The notes: generated from the letters alone by a model not told the origin. DNA of 6,145 bases from an uncultured Prevotella sp. (GCA_946999025.1 CAMQBP010000123.1:1-6145), one strand, 5' to 3'; positions 1 through 5,952 are shown, counted from the stretch's first letter. Program-made: numbers and translations.

Positions 1-14
1 GTGGGGAGCAAGAT

Positions 15-55
15 AACAAAAAGAGGTGTGCCTTTCAACGTAGCTACACACCTCT
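15..55 (-). terminator. Intrinsic terminator of the mannitol/fructose operon
   Basis: On the minus strand a perfect 9-bp stem (AGAGGTGTG at 55-47 pairing with CACACCTCT at 30-22) encloses a 16-nt loop and is followed at once by TTTTGTT. This is the classic shape of a Rho-independent terminator. It lies about 64 bp beyond the fructokinase stop codon and is oriented to end the three-gene minus-strand operon. In the plus orientation the stem is followed by CTCATTAA with no U-tract, so it works best for minus-strand transcripts. Confidence 0.85.
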
Positions 56-118
56 CTCATTAAAGGAGACATTCGGGGAAACAGGAAGACAATTTAACTA
101 AATACAATATTAACGTCC

Positions 119-1000
119 TCAATAAGAAGGCATTGCACCTGATTCTGTACAAACAAAAGCACTGGTATCAACAGCTTTCTTATGAGCTTCTTCCAAACTC
201 TTTCCTTTAAGCAGGGAAGCGACAAAAGCACCATTGAAACTGTCTCCAGCTCCGACTGTATCTACAACATCCACCTTTGGAGTCGGACGATATAGCACTT
301 CGTTCGTAGTAATGATATAACTTCCGTTAACACCACATGTCAGCACTACCATTTGCAAGTTATAATCGTGGATAATACCTTGAGCCACTGCCACCTGATG
401 TTCATTCAGCCGACTATTCCTTGGGAAATCCTGGTCATAACCGAGCATAGGTGCAATGAGTTCAAGCTCCTCATCATTGATTTTGAGGATATCGCTCTTT
501 TTAAGTGAGTTCTCAATCAGTTGCTTGGTATAGAAGTGCTGTCTGATGTTGATATCGAATATTCTCAGACAATCATTTGGAACCGAATCTAAGAACTTTT
601 CAATGGTTTTTCTTGACTCGTCTTCCCTTTGGGCCAACGAACCAAAACAAACGGCCTTGCAATTCTTTGCAACTTCAATAATCTCTGTAGTAAGTGGTAT
701 ATGGTCCCATGCGACATTCCTTTTAATCTCATACAATGGTATCCCAGCTGCATCAACTGTTACCTGCACCGTTCCTGTGGGGAATTCTACACGAGGCATA
801 ATATACTCCAACTGCTTTGATTTGAAACATTGGAGGGTCTCATCGCCAAGTGTATCGTTACCGACAGCACTAATGACAAGAGCATCAAAACCTGCCCTCG
901 CAACATGGTAGGCAAAATTGGCCGGGGCACCACCTAATTTCCTTTCTGTGGGCAAGACATCCCATAGAGCCTCTCCCAGACCGACAACATATCTTTTCAT
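119..1000 (-). CDS. PfkB-family fructokinase
   Basis: This 293-residue ribokinase/PfkB-family sugar kinase is probably a cytoplasmic fructokinase making fructose 6-phosphate from fructose and ATP. Visible motifs are the substrate-side glycine motif GGAPANFA at 23-30, AVGNDTLGDE at 45-54, FDINIRQ at 148-154, KINDEE at 173-178, TCGVNGSY at 221-228, and the C-terminal PfkB signature DTVGAGDSFNG at 247-257, where D253 is the expected catalytic base. Length and the opening GLGEALWDVLP are typical of Bacteroidota fructokinases found in fructan and fructose loci. It is the last gene of the operon, downstream of the transporter and the polyol dehydrogenase whose product would be fructose. The ATG lies 1 nt after the stop of a short upstream frame (TAA-G-ATG), which suggests translational coupling. 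Family assignment is firm. Fructose as substrate is inferred from similarity and context; another ketose is possible. Confidence 0.9.
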   Translation of the reverse strand: MKRYVVGLGEALWDVLPTERKLGGAPANFAYHVARAGFDALVISAVGNDTLGDETLQCFKSKQLEYIMPRVEFPTGTVQVTVDAAGIPLYEIKRNVAWDHIPLTTEIIEVAKNCKAVCFGSLAQREDESRKTIEKFLDSVPNDCLRIFDINIRQHFYTKQLIENSLKKSDILKINDEELELIAPMLGYDQDFPRNSRLNEHQVAVAQGIIHDYNLQMVVLTCGVNGSYIITTNEVLYRPTPKVDVVDTVGAGDSFNGAFVASLLKGKSLEEAHKKAVDTSAFVCTESGAMPSY

Positions 1001-1001
1001 C

Positions 1002-1115
1002 TTATTTATTTTTATTATTTGCTAACTTCACAATACCAGCACCATTGGGCTGGATGTAAGCATCACCTTTATCGAAATCCATATCTTCCATTTCGATTGC
1101 AGTAATGTTGAATAT
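1002..1115 (-). pseudogene. Short coding-like fragment between transporter and kinase (C-terminal gene remnant or microprotein)
   Basis: The 118-bp gap between the transporter and kinase genes is open in one minus-strand frame from just after the tandem TAA-TAG end of the transporter to a TAA that sits 1 nt before the kinase ATG. The frame encodes 38 residues beginning IFNITAIEMED, with the segment GDAYIQPNGAG near the middle and ending LANNKNK. If translation begins at the first ATG (1089-1091), the product is a 29-residue acidic peptide; no convincing ribosome binding site is seen. Codon choice (GAT, GGT, AAA, ATC, GAA) resembles a real gene, and the sequence reads like the last strands of a beta-sandwich enzyme domain. 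The likeliest explanation is the 3' end of a gene deleted from the operon. I do not recognise the parent family. A genuine small protein or chance are the alternatives. Confidence 0.4.
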
Positions 1116-1118
1116 CTA

Positions 1119-2396
1119 TTAATTTTCCAGATTACTCAGGCACCACTCATCTGTTACCTTATAACCATAGAGACCATAGAGGAGCATCACAAACTCGCAG
1201 ACAAGAGCGATGACCCAAGTGTATTGCCAACTACACATTACATCAGCAAAGATACCTTGAGCCACAGGGAAGACTGCACCACCGAAAACACCCATCATGA
1301 AAACGCCGGATGCCTTAGAGGTGTATTCTTTCAGACCTTGTGTGGAAAGCGTAAAAATACAACTCCACATCACAGAATGAAACAAGCCCACTGCACAAAG
1401 GAACCATAGGTTCTCGCTCATTATGGCAATAACGATGAGTACTGATGAGATGATGGTGGTGGCGATGAGGGTATTCCGAGGGTTGAAATCACGGAAGAAA
1501 GTGGAAACGAATCGTCCAATAAGGTATCCTCCCCAATAAAGGGTGGCCAAAAGGGCAGGTACACCATCTCCCATCTGAAGTTCCATAGCATGAAGATTAA
1601 TATTCGAACCTATAGAGACCTCAGTACCTACATAGAAAAAAATGGCAATGACACCCAATGTGAGATGACGGAAGGACCAAATGCTTCTTGGTAATCTCTG
1701 ATTGCCTTCAGCACGTGTCCCAGACAAGTCTGGAAGTGACATACGAGTAGACAATCCCGTGACAAGCGCTATGATGCTGGCTATAACGAGGAACGGCACC
1801 AAAAGCTGGTTAGCGGTGATATCATCAAGGGATACGCCAGAGAATACAACCATTGTCAGGAAGAACGGAGCTATTGTCGTACCGAAAGAATTGACGGCTG
1901 TAACGATGTTCAGACGTTGTGCAGGACGTGTCCCCGGAAGGTTGTAAGCTGATACATAAGGATTGATTACCACCTGCAGAATTGCAGACGAGGTTCCCAT
2001 AATGAATGATCCAAGAAGGAATACGATGTAGCCCCATGGGATGGAACCTCCTGTATACGCGATGCGTATATCAGAATAATGTACTACAATATAAGCTGCA
2101 AGATCATACAACAACAGACCTGCGACCATACACACAAGGGCACGCAACATGGTACTCTTATAACCATGCTTGTCAATCCATCTCCCAGCTACACTGCTGT
2201 TAAGCAGGTAGCCCAGGAAAAAGAAAAAGGATATCAGTGTAGTGAAGGTATTCTTTATATCTCCGGCATCACTGAGGAATGCTATCTTCAGCGGTCCCTG
2301 AAATTGGCCATTAATGGTCGTCAGGAAGCCGACGAGGAAATATACGAAAGTGAGAAAAATAAATGGTCCTACACTGTTATGACGCAACTGTTCCAT
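1119..2396 (-). CDS. MFS sugar transporter, fucose-permease/glucose-mannose (FHS) type
   Basis: This 425-residue inner-membrane protein of the major facilitator superfamily belongs to the FHS (fucose/glucose-galactose:H+ symporter) group. It has about 12 hydrophobic segments, for example near residues 11-28, 51-68, 84-105, 121-142, 168-187, 199-215, 245-262, 281-298, 309-326, 330-350, 364-384 and 392-411. The motif-A loop GRWIDKHGYK is at 71-80, and FHS-like signatures appear at 162-177 (LNIVTAVNSFGTTIAP) and 255-264 (YVGTEVSIGS), with GRFV at 294-297. There is no signal peptide, as expected. The start codon is 4 nt after the dehydrogenase stop, so the two are almost certainly co-transcribed and probably translationally coupled. 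The family usually carries hexoses by proton symport. In this operon the cargo could be fructose or mannitol; the sequence does not decide. The gene ends with tandem stops TAA TAG. Confidence 0.88.
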   Translation of the reverse strand: MEQLRHNSVGPFIFLTFVYFLVGFLTTINGQFQGPLKIAFLSDAGDIKNTFTTLISFFFFLGYLLNSSVAGRWIDKHGYKSTMLRALVCMVAGLLLYDLAAYIVVHYSDIRIAYTGGSIPWGYIVFLLGSFIMGTSSAILQVVINPYVSAYNLPGTRPAQRLNIVTAVNSFGTTIAPFFLTMVVFSGVSLDDITANQLLVPFLVIASIIALVTGLSTRMSLPDLSGTRAEGNQRLPRSIWSFRHLTLGVIAIFFYVGTEVSIGSNINLHAMELQMGDGVPALLATLYWGGYLIGRFVSTFFRDFNPRNTLIATTIISSVLIVIAIMSENLWFLCAVGLFHSVMWSCIFTLSTQGLKEYTSKASGVFMMGVFGGAVFPVAQGIFADVMCSWQYTWVIALVCEFVMLLYGLYGYKVTDEWCLSNLEN

Positions 2397-2400
2397 AAGT

Positions 2401-3843
2401 CTATATGATGGTTTCCAATGTCTTCATAGCACCATTTTTTGCAATGGCTTCTACAAACTTGAGATATTGAACCTTGAAAACTTCAGAGGCTGCAAGATCG
2501 GTACTCTCAAATGGTGAGAGATGCAGGAACTCTACGGCATCGTCACTGGCAATAAGCTTCCTGTCGTTATCAGTGAGCCATGGCTCGGCTATCTCAAAAA
2601 CAACACCATCATCATCCTTATGATACTTCAGGTAGTGACGGTAGGCAGCAAAAAGATAGGTCACACGTATGAGATCCTTACCATCGGCAATCATATGAAT
2701 CAGGTTAGGCATTACATATACGGGGAACTTACTGACACCATCGAAACAAAGACGTGCCACCTGGTCGCTCACAGTGCGATTGGCAAAACGTTCGATAAGC
2801 GTCTGCTTATACTCATCAAGGTCGGTATTACCGGGAGCAGGTACATAAGGGGTAATATCTATATCCATGAAATCTCGCACAAACTTCACGATACGCTCGT
2901 CACGCATGGCTGCATCGACCTTACGATAACCACCTAAAAAAGATGGATATGAAAGAAGCGTATGACTGGCATTGAGAAGAGAAAGCTTCATATTCTCGTA
3001 AGCACTCACATCCTTACAGAACTCCACTCCTACTTTTTCCCAATCAGGACGGCCTGCAGCAAAATCATCCTCGACAACCCACTGTATGAAATCCTCTGCG
3101 TATACTGGTGCTTCGTCATGAGTGCCATTACGCTCATTCAAACGTTTAATATCCTCTGGCTTGGTAGCAGGAGTGATACGGTCGACCATGCTATTAGGGA
3201 ATGTTACATGGGCCTTCAACCACTCGTAGAGATCTTTGTCCTGAGCCTCTATAAAAGTAGTGAACGAACAACAACAGGTGTCGCCATTGTGCTGAAGATT
3301 ATCGCAAGAGAGGATAGTGATTTTACCGACACCAGCATCACGACGACGACGGAGACCCTCTGCTACATAGCCAAAGACTGTCATTGGGTGTTTCCAATCC
3401 TCAAGGTCGTGTTTGATCATCTCGTTCTCCAACATGAAGCGACCAGTCGACTTCTCCTGATTATATCCGCCCTCGGTAATTGTCAATGTGATAATCTTGA
3501 TATTCGGATCTGCAATTTTATTGAGGATAGCTTCTTGATTGTTCATGCCCCAGTACAACTCCACGAGTGAACCGATGAGCCACGCTTGGTCCTTACCATC
3601 ACGTCCGCATACGGTAAGCGTATATTCACCTTTCTGGTTATGAAGAGCTGTATAAAGGCGTTCTTCTTGAGGAAGTATCATGGCTCCACAGAGTCCCCAA
3701 GAACGCTGATCAGGATGCTGCTCCAATAGCAGGTTAGTCAGATACGCAAGATGAGCGCGATGAAAGTTCCCGACACCAAAATGAAGGATCCCTGTTTTAA
3801 TGTTGGTGCGGTCATAAGTAAAAGTGTTAACATTAGTGTTCAT
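2401..3843 (-). CDS. Mannitol 2-dehydrogenase family polyol dehydrogenase
   Basis: This 480-residue cytoplasmic enzyme belongs to the polyol-specific long-chain dehydrogenase family, which includes mannitol 2-dehydrogenase (D-mannitol + NAD+ to D-fructose + NADH) and fructuronate/tagaturonate reductases. An N-terminal nucleotide-binding segment HFGVGNFHRAH is at 21-31, the family segment SCDNLQHNG at 179-187, the mannitol-dehydrogenase signature around MVDRITP at 219-225, and the catalytic set KLSLLNASH at 286-294. K286, N291 and H294 have the same spacing as K295/N300/H303 of Pseudomonas fluorescens mannitol 2-dehydrogenase. Length is typical. The co-operonic fructokinase and hexose-type transporter favour mannitol over hexuronates; arabinitol is a weaker alternative. 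An unusual Cys triplet (190-192) follows the SCDNLQHNGD segment. It is the first gene of the operon. The ATG at 3843 follows an in-frame TAA at 3858-3856 and an A/T-rich leader without a Shine-Dalgarno sequence, as is common in Bacteroidota. Confidence 0.88.
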   Translation of the reverse strand: MNTNVNTFTYDRTNIKTGILHFGVGNFHRAHLAYLTNLLLEQHPDQRSWGLCGAMILPQEERLYTALHNQKGEYTLTVCGRDGKDQAWLIGSLVELYWGMNNQEAILNKIADPNIKIITLTITEGGYNQEKSTGRFMLENEMIKHDLEDWKHPMTVFGYVAEGLRRRRDAGVGKITILSCDNLQHNGDTCCCSFTTFIEAQDKDLYEWLKAHVTFPNSMVDRITPATKPEDIKRLNERNGTHDEAPVYAEDFIQWVVEDDFAAGRPDWEKVGVEFCKDVSAYENMKLSLLNASHTLLSYPSFLGGYRKVDAAMRDERIVKFVRDFMDIDITPYVPAPGNTDLDEYKQTLIERFANRTVSDQVARLCFDGVSKFPVYVMPNLIHMIADGKDLIRVTYLFAAYRHYLKYHKDDDGVVFEIAEPWLTDNDRKLIASDDAVEFLHLSPFESTDLAASEVFKVQYLKFVEAIAKNGAMKTLETII

Positions 3844-3911
3844 AATAAATTGGTTTTAATTGTTTAACGTTGGTTTTTATATTTAAAATAAGTTATTAGG
3901 CTTAGAAAGTT

Positions 3912-3943
3912 CAAATTTAGATAAAAAAATGCGTTATGTCAAG
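3912..3943 (-). promoter_or_regulatory. Bacteroidota-type promoter of the mannitol operon
   Basis: On the minus strand CTTG (-33 element, 3943-3940) is followed after exactly 20 nt by TAAATTTG (3919-3912), a perfect match to the TAnnTTTG -7 consensus known for Bacteroidota. Transcription would start near 3903-3907, giving a leader of about 60 nt that is A/T-rich and has no obvious hairpin. The LacI-type operators begin 11 bp upstream of the -33 element. Confidence 0.75.
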
Positions 3944-3953
3944 GAAAATTTTA

Positions 3954-3967
3954 TGCAAACGTTTCTG
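3954..3967. promoter_or_regulatory. LacI-type operator 1 (promoter-proximal)
   Basis: TGCAAACGTTTCTG matches 11 of 14 positions of the palindrome TGCAAACGTTTGCA. That palindrome is the locus's own consensus and closely resembles the GCAAACGTTTGC core bound by PurR and other LacI-family proteins. The AAACGTTT core is centred at 3960.5, about 55 bp upstream of the predicted operon start. It forms an 11-bp direct repeat with operator 2 and overlaps it by 2 bp. Confidence 0.72.
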
Positions 3968-3979
3968 CAAACGTTTGAA
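3966..3979. promoter_or_regulatory. LacI-type operator 2 (middle)
   Basis: TGCAAACGTTTGAA matches 13 of 14 positions of the palindrome and contains the perfect 10-bp palindrome CAAACGTTTG. Its centre (3972.5) is 12 bp from operator 1 and 19 bp from operator 3. Two LacI-family dimers probably could not fill sites 1 and 2 at once on a 12-bp spacing without unusual packing, so sites 1 and 2 may be alternatives. Confidence 0.78.
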
Positions 3980-3984
3980 AAAAT

Positions 3985-3998
3985 TGGAAACGTTTGCA
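3985..3998. promoter_or_regulatory. LacI-type operator 3 (promoter-distal)
   Basis: TGGAAACGTTTGCA matches 13 of 14 positions of the palindrome. With operator 2 it forms a perfect 11-bp inverted repeat (TGCAAACGTTT at 3966-3976 and AAACGTTTGCA at 3988-3998). The centre (3991.5) is 31 bp from operator 1, close to three helical turns, so sites 1 and 3 lie on the same face of the DNA. The likely ligand is the LacI-family protein encoded 312 bp to the right. Confidence 0.78.
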
Positions 3999-4238
3999 TT
4001 GAGAGTCAACACTCCAAAAACTTTCTCCATAATTTCGATCTACTGGTTAAATGCTAAGATAAAAATATCTTTATACACGGCAATGCTACATACCATTCTC
4101 ATAAGTCTACATTTTGAGGGGGTTAAATTAATAAGGTGGCTTAAAGCACGTTTTAGGATAAACGTATGTATGTTGGCTCTGACTCTTTTCCCTCAAAAGG
4201 GAAGAAGATTCAGGAATTATTGCCTTTTTTTATTCACA
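3999..4238. other. Non-coding part of the divergent regulatory region, no gene seen
   Basis: The divergent intergenic region is 467 bp in all (3844-4310), longer than the operon and regulator promoters require. This central stretch is A/T-rich with no coding-looking frame. It holds a few short inverted repeats: AAGATA/TATCTT at 4056-4071, ACGTTT/AAACGT at 4148-4165, a local hairpin at 4186-4205 (TTTTCCC/GGGAAGA, loop TCAAAA), and a 9-bp inverted repeat TTTTGAGGG (4112-4120)/CCCTCAAAA (4190-4198). None has a following U-tract that would make it a clear terminator. It may carry a long leader, distal regulator sites, or nothing. Confidence 0.4.
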
Positions 4239-4272
4239 TTGGCTTATATATCACGAATTTTATGTATATTTG
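4239..4272 (+). promoter_or_regulatory. Probable promoter of the LacI-family regulator gene
   Basis: TATATTTG at 4265-4272 is a perfect match to the Bacteroidota -7 consensus TAnnTTTG. The best -33 candidate is TTG at 4239-4241, with a 23-nt gap that is longer than the usual 19-21, so the promoter may be weak. Transcription would begin near 4279, leaving a leader of about 30 nt. A short AAGG at 4302-4305 could act as ribosome binding site. The operators lie about 270-310 bp upstream, so direct autoregulation of this promoter would need looping. Confidence 0.5.
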
Positions 4273-4310
4273 CTACATTATCTATATGTAAATAAAGATT
4301 CAAGGCACCT

Positions 4311-5321
4311 ATGAAGTATGTAACGATTAAAGATATCGCTAAAGAACTTGTGGTTTCTGTATCAACTGTTTCAAGGGCTCTTAACAATGATCCAAACATC
4401 AGTAAGGAAACCCGCGACATAATCATCAGCACAGCCCACAGAATGGGTTATCGAAGAAATCCTGTTGCCTTGAGCCTCAAGAACGGCAACACCAAGACCA
4501 TTGGTGTGCTGGTACCAGAGATGGCAACACCTTATGCAGCACGTGTGATCGAAGGTATTCAAAACGTATGCTATGAGAAGAACTACAAAGTGCTCATTGC
4601 TTCTGCAAGTGAAGACTGGGAAAAGGAACGCATGAACCTGGAGGTTATGAACCAATTCATGATCGACGGCATCATTGTCTGTCTATGTAACTATCATAAA
4701 AACACCGATATCTTTCAAAAGGTCATGGATCGTGGTGTACCAGTTGTCTTCTACGATCGCATCCCCTATGGCATCAAGGCACCAGAAGTGGTCATCGACG
4801 ATGAGACTAAGGCATTCTTTTTGGTCGAGCATCTCATCCGCTCTGGAAGGAAACATATTGCTTACATTGGTGCCAACAGCAGCGTAGTTTATAATTCGGT
4901 ATTACGACACAACGGATACATAGAAGCCATCAAACGTTATGGTTTGCAATATAATGCCCGTATTGACACCGAAGCAGAAGGCTTATCCTACTTTTCTGGT
5001 GCTGCATCCGTAGACCGAATCCTGAAAGAAAAATTCGATGCGATATTTGCTTTCACCGACACACTGGCCATAGGAGCTATGAACAGACTGAAATCACTGG
5101 GAAGAAAAATTCCTAAAGACATCGCCATAGCAGGTTTCTCCGGCACAGAGCTGAGCACCATAGTATCACCACAGTTGACTACGGTGGAGCCACCGCAGTT
5201 TGAAATGGGACAGGAAGCTGCAAGGCTGGTCATCAAACATATCGATAACGTTTCCTCAGCAACAGAGAAAATCGTTGTTGATGCCAATATCATATATCGC
5301 GACTCAACTGAAAACTATTGA
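4311..5321 (+). CDS. LacI-family transcriptional regulator
   Basis: This 336-residue DNA-binding regulator has a complete LacI/PurR architecture and normal length. The N-terminal helix-turn-helix is at about residues 4-24 (TIKDIAKELVVSVSTVSRAL), the hinge helix at about 50-60 (NPVALSLKNGN) and the periplasmic-binding-protein-like sensor domain from about 62 to the end, including FAFTDTLAIGAMNRL (246-260) and the TTVEPPQFEMG segment (290-300). L56 corresponds to the hinge leucine that PurR-type proteins insert at the central CpG of an operator; the nearby AAACGTTT sites have exactly such a CpG. It is divergent from the mannitol operon and very likely controls it. The effector is unknown; fructose, mannitol or a sugar phosphate are guesses. 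An in-frame TAA at 4293-4295 supports the ATG at 4311. The 3' end appears intact despite an abutting transposon-like fragment. Confidence 0.9.
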   Translation: MKYVTIKDIAKELVVSVSTVSRALNNDPNISKETRDIIISTAHRMGYRRNPVALSLKNGNTKTIGVLVPEMATPYAARVIEGIQNVCYEKNYKVLIASASEDWEKERMNLEVMNQFMIDGIIVCLCNYHKNTDIFQKVMDRGVPVVFYDRIPYGIKAPEVVIDDETKAFFLVEHLIRSGRKHIAYIGANSSVVYNSVLRHNGYIEAIKRYGLQYNARIDTEAEGLSYFSGAASVDRILKEKFDAIFAFTDTLAIGAMNRLKSLGRKIPKDIAIAGFSGTELSTIVSPQLTTVEPPQFEMGQEAARLVIKHIDNVSSATEKIVVDANIIYRDSTENY

Positions 5322-5325
5322 AACC

Positions 5326-5451
5326 TCAGGAAAAGACGGAACTGGTTGATACATTGTTCGCCTCACAGAATGAATTGAGGCTTACATCCAGATTGTTGAA
5401 ATACTGGCGAATGAGAGATTCTTTCTCCAACGGGTTTAAATGCTTCTTCAT
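5326..5451 (-). pseudogene. Truncated N-terminal fragment resembling an IS66-type TnpA/orfA protein
   Basis: A 41-codon minus-strand frame starts MKKHLNPLEKES with an in-frame TAA four codons upstream, and includes the segment SFCEANNVSTSSVFS before a TGA. The run FCE-x(2)-N-x-S-x-S-x(2)-FSW is what I would expect of the helix-turn-helix start of IS66-family accessory protein TnpA and related transposase-associated proteins, where a Trp would follow the final FS; here the codon is TGA. Beyond the stop the frame reads antisense through the regulator gene and loses all resemblance, so the protein is cut off at about one third of the usual length. A TATATTTG motif at 5494-5487 could be the -7 element of the old element's promoter. 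It is probably a dead remnant. A genuine 41-residue DNA-binding peptide is less likely. Confidence 0.45.
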
Positions 5452-5640
5452 TATTTTACGCGTTTAGACCGAAGTGAGCGTGTAGGCAAATATAGGCTTT
5501 TAATTTTCCAATAGAATACCTGAGCGCTTTTTGGGGGCTCTTCCGTGTAAACTTTTTGAGTAGCAGCACTCAACGACAAATTTATTGAAGTGGAAAGTTA
5601 CGGGCGTTCTGACCAATACCACCCCCATTTTAATTCATTT
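5326..5640 (-). mobile_element. Possible insertion-sequence end remnant
   Basis: The orfA-like fragment at 5326-5451 together with the non-coding DNA upstream of it (5452 to about 5640) could be one end of a degraded IS66-like element. The upstream part includes a TTGAGT/ACTCAA hairpin (5556-5573) and the G-rich minus-strand stretch GGGGGTGG near 5620-5627. The left boundary falls within a few bases of the regulator stop codon. I cannot identify terminal inverted repeats or a target duplication, so the outer boundary is a guess. Confidence 0.3.
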
Positions 5641-5759
5641 TTTTTATTGATAGGATTAAACCTTTTTATCATACTCTCGTCATAACATAAAATCGACACA
5701 GTAATTTAACTATACTTCAACTAAATCAGAAGGAATTAGTTTGTAAGATCAGGATGATT
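5641..5759. other. A/T-rich spacer, no gene seen
   Basis: This is part of the 672-bp gap between the regulator and ftcD. It is rich in poly-T and poly-A runs and stops in all frames, and has no full-match TAnnTTTG promoter on the plus strand. It leads into the strong hairpin at 5760-5793, so it could be the 5' part of a small RNA or the 3' tail of the regulator transcript; nothing in the bases decides. Confidence 0.4.
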
Positions 5760-5793
5760 TGAAGCGTCTGCTAAGTGATTAGCGGGCGCTTTA
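5760..5793 (+). other. Strong GUGA-loop RNA hairpin (possible terminator or 3' end of a small RNA)
   Basis: Positions 5760-5774 pair with 5779-5793 around the GNRA-type tetraloop GUGA: 15 contiguous pairs counting three G-U wobbles. Two wobbles lie inside the stem (5767-5786 and 5769-5784) and one near the base (5761-5792). All become A-C mismatches in minus-strand RNA, so the helix is complete only when transcribed on the plus strand. The only upstream plus-strand gene is the LacI-family regulator, 439 bp away. The sequence after the stem (CATTGGTATG) has no good U-tract, so intrinsic termination is uncertain. Confidence 0.5.
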
Positions 5794-5920
5794 CATTGGT
5801 ATGACGGGCATGTTATACATCTGTGTGTGAAAGTCCAGGCTCAGTAGAAATTTACACTTGCTTATTGACGCTACGTGTTGACTCTAAGAGTGCATGTTTA
5901 TCATAGTTTACATATATTTT
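5794..5920. other. Spacer upstream of the ftcD promoter, no gene seen
   Basis: No coding-looking frame, tRNA or riboswitch-like architecture is visible. A short palindrome ACTCT-A-AGAGT (5881-5891) lies 30 bp upstream of the predicted -33 element of ftcD and could be a regulator site, but at this length it may be chance. Confidence 0.35.
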
Positions 5921-5952
5921 TTTGGCAGGTTAATCCTTTTTTTATACCTTTA
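5921..5952 (+). promoter_or_regulatory. Probable promoter of ftcD / histidine-degradation operon
   Basis: TTTG at 5921-5924 (-33) and TACCTTTA at 5945-5952 (-7, one mismatch to TAnnTTTG) are separated by 20 nt, the normal Bacteroidota spacing. Transcription would start near 5959, leaving a leader of about 35 nt rich in A and C before the ftcD ATG. The strong hairpin at 5760-5793 lies upstream and would not be in this transcript. Confidence 0.6.

Noticed and set aside
2521..2937. A 138-codon plus-strand frame antisense to the 3' part of the dehydrogenase gene
   Set aside because: Same reason: it overlaps conserved coding sequence on the opposite strand and has no plausible promoter or recognisable protein features.
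2962..3570. A 202-codon plus-strand frame antisense to the dehydrogenase gene
   Set aside because: The minus-strand dehydrogenase is complete with all catalytic motifs in this interval; the antisense frame shows no recognisable domain and is explained as a shadow of the coding strand's codon bias.
3936..4295. A 119-codon plus-strand open frame across the divergent intergenic region
   Set aside because: It runs straight through the three operators and over the operon and regulator promoter elements; its composition (many Lys, Arg, Ile, Leu, Phe) looks like translated A/T-rich non-coding DNA, and no family is recognisable.
5360..5381. GCCTCA/TGAGGC hairpin downstream of the regulator as a terminator
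   Set aside because: The stem is only 6 bp with a 10-nt loop, lacks a U-tract on either side, and lies inside the transposon-like frame, so it is more likely a by-product of that sequence.
4001..5885. The 11-mer GTGTTGACTCT present near 5875 (plus) and near 4011 (minus), considered as a shared regulator site linking the two regulatory regions
   Set aside because: Several 11-base matches between two places are expected by chance in a 6-kb window searched on both strands, and the matches are not palindromic or equally placed relative to promoters.
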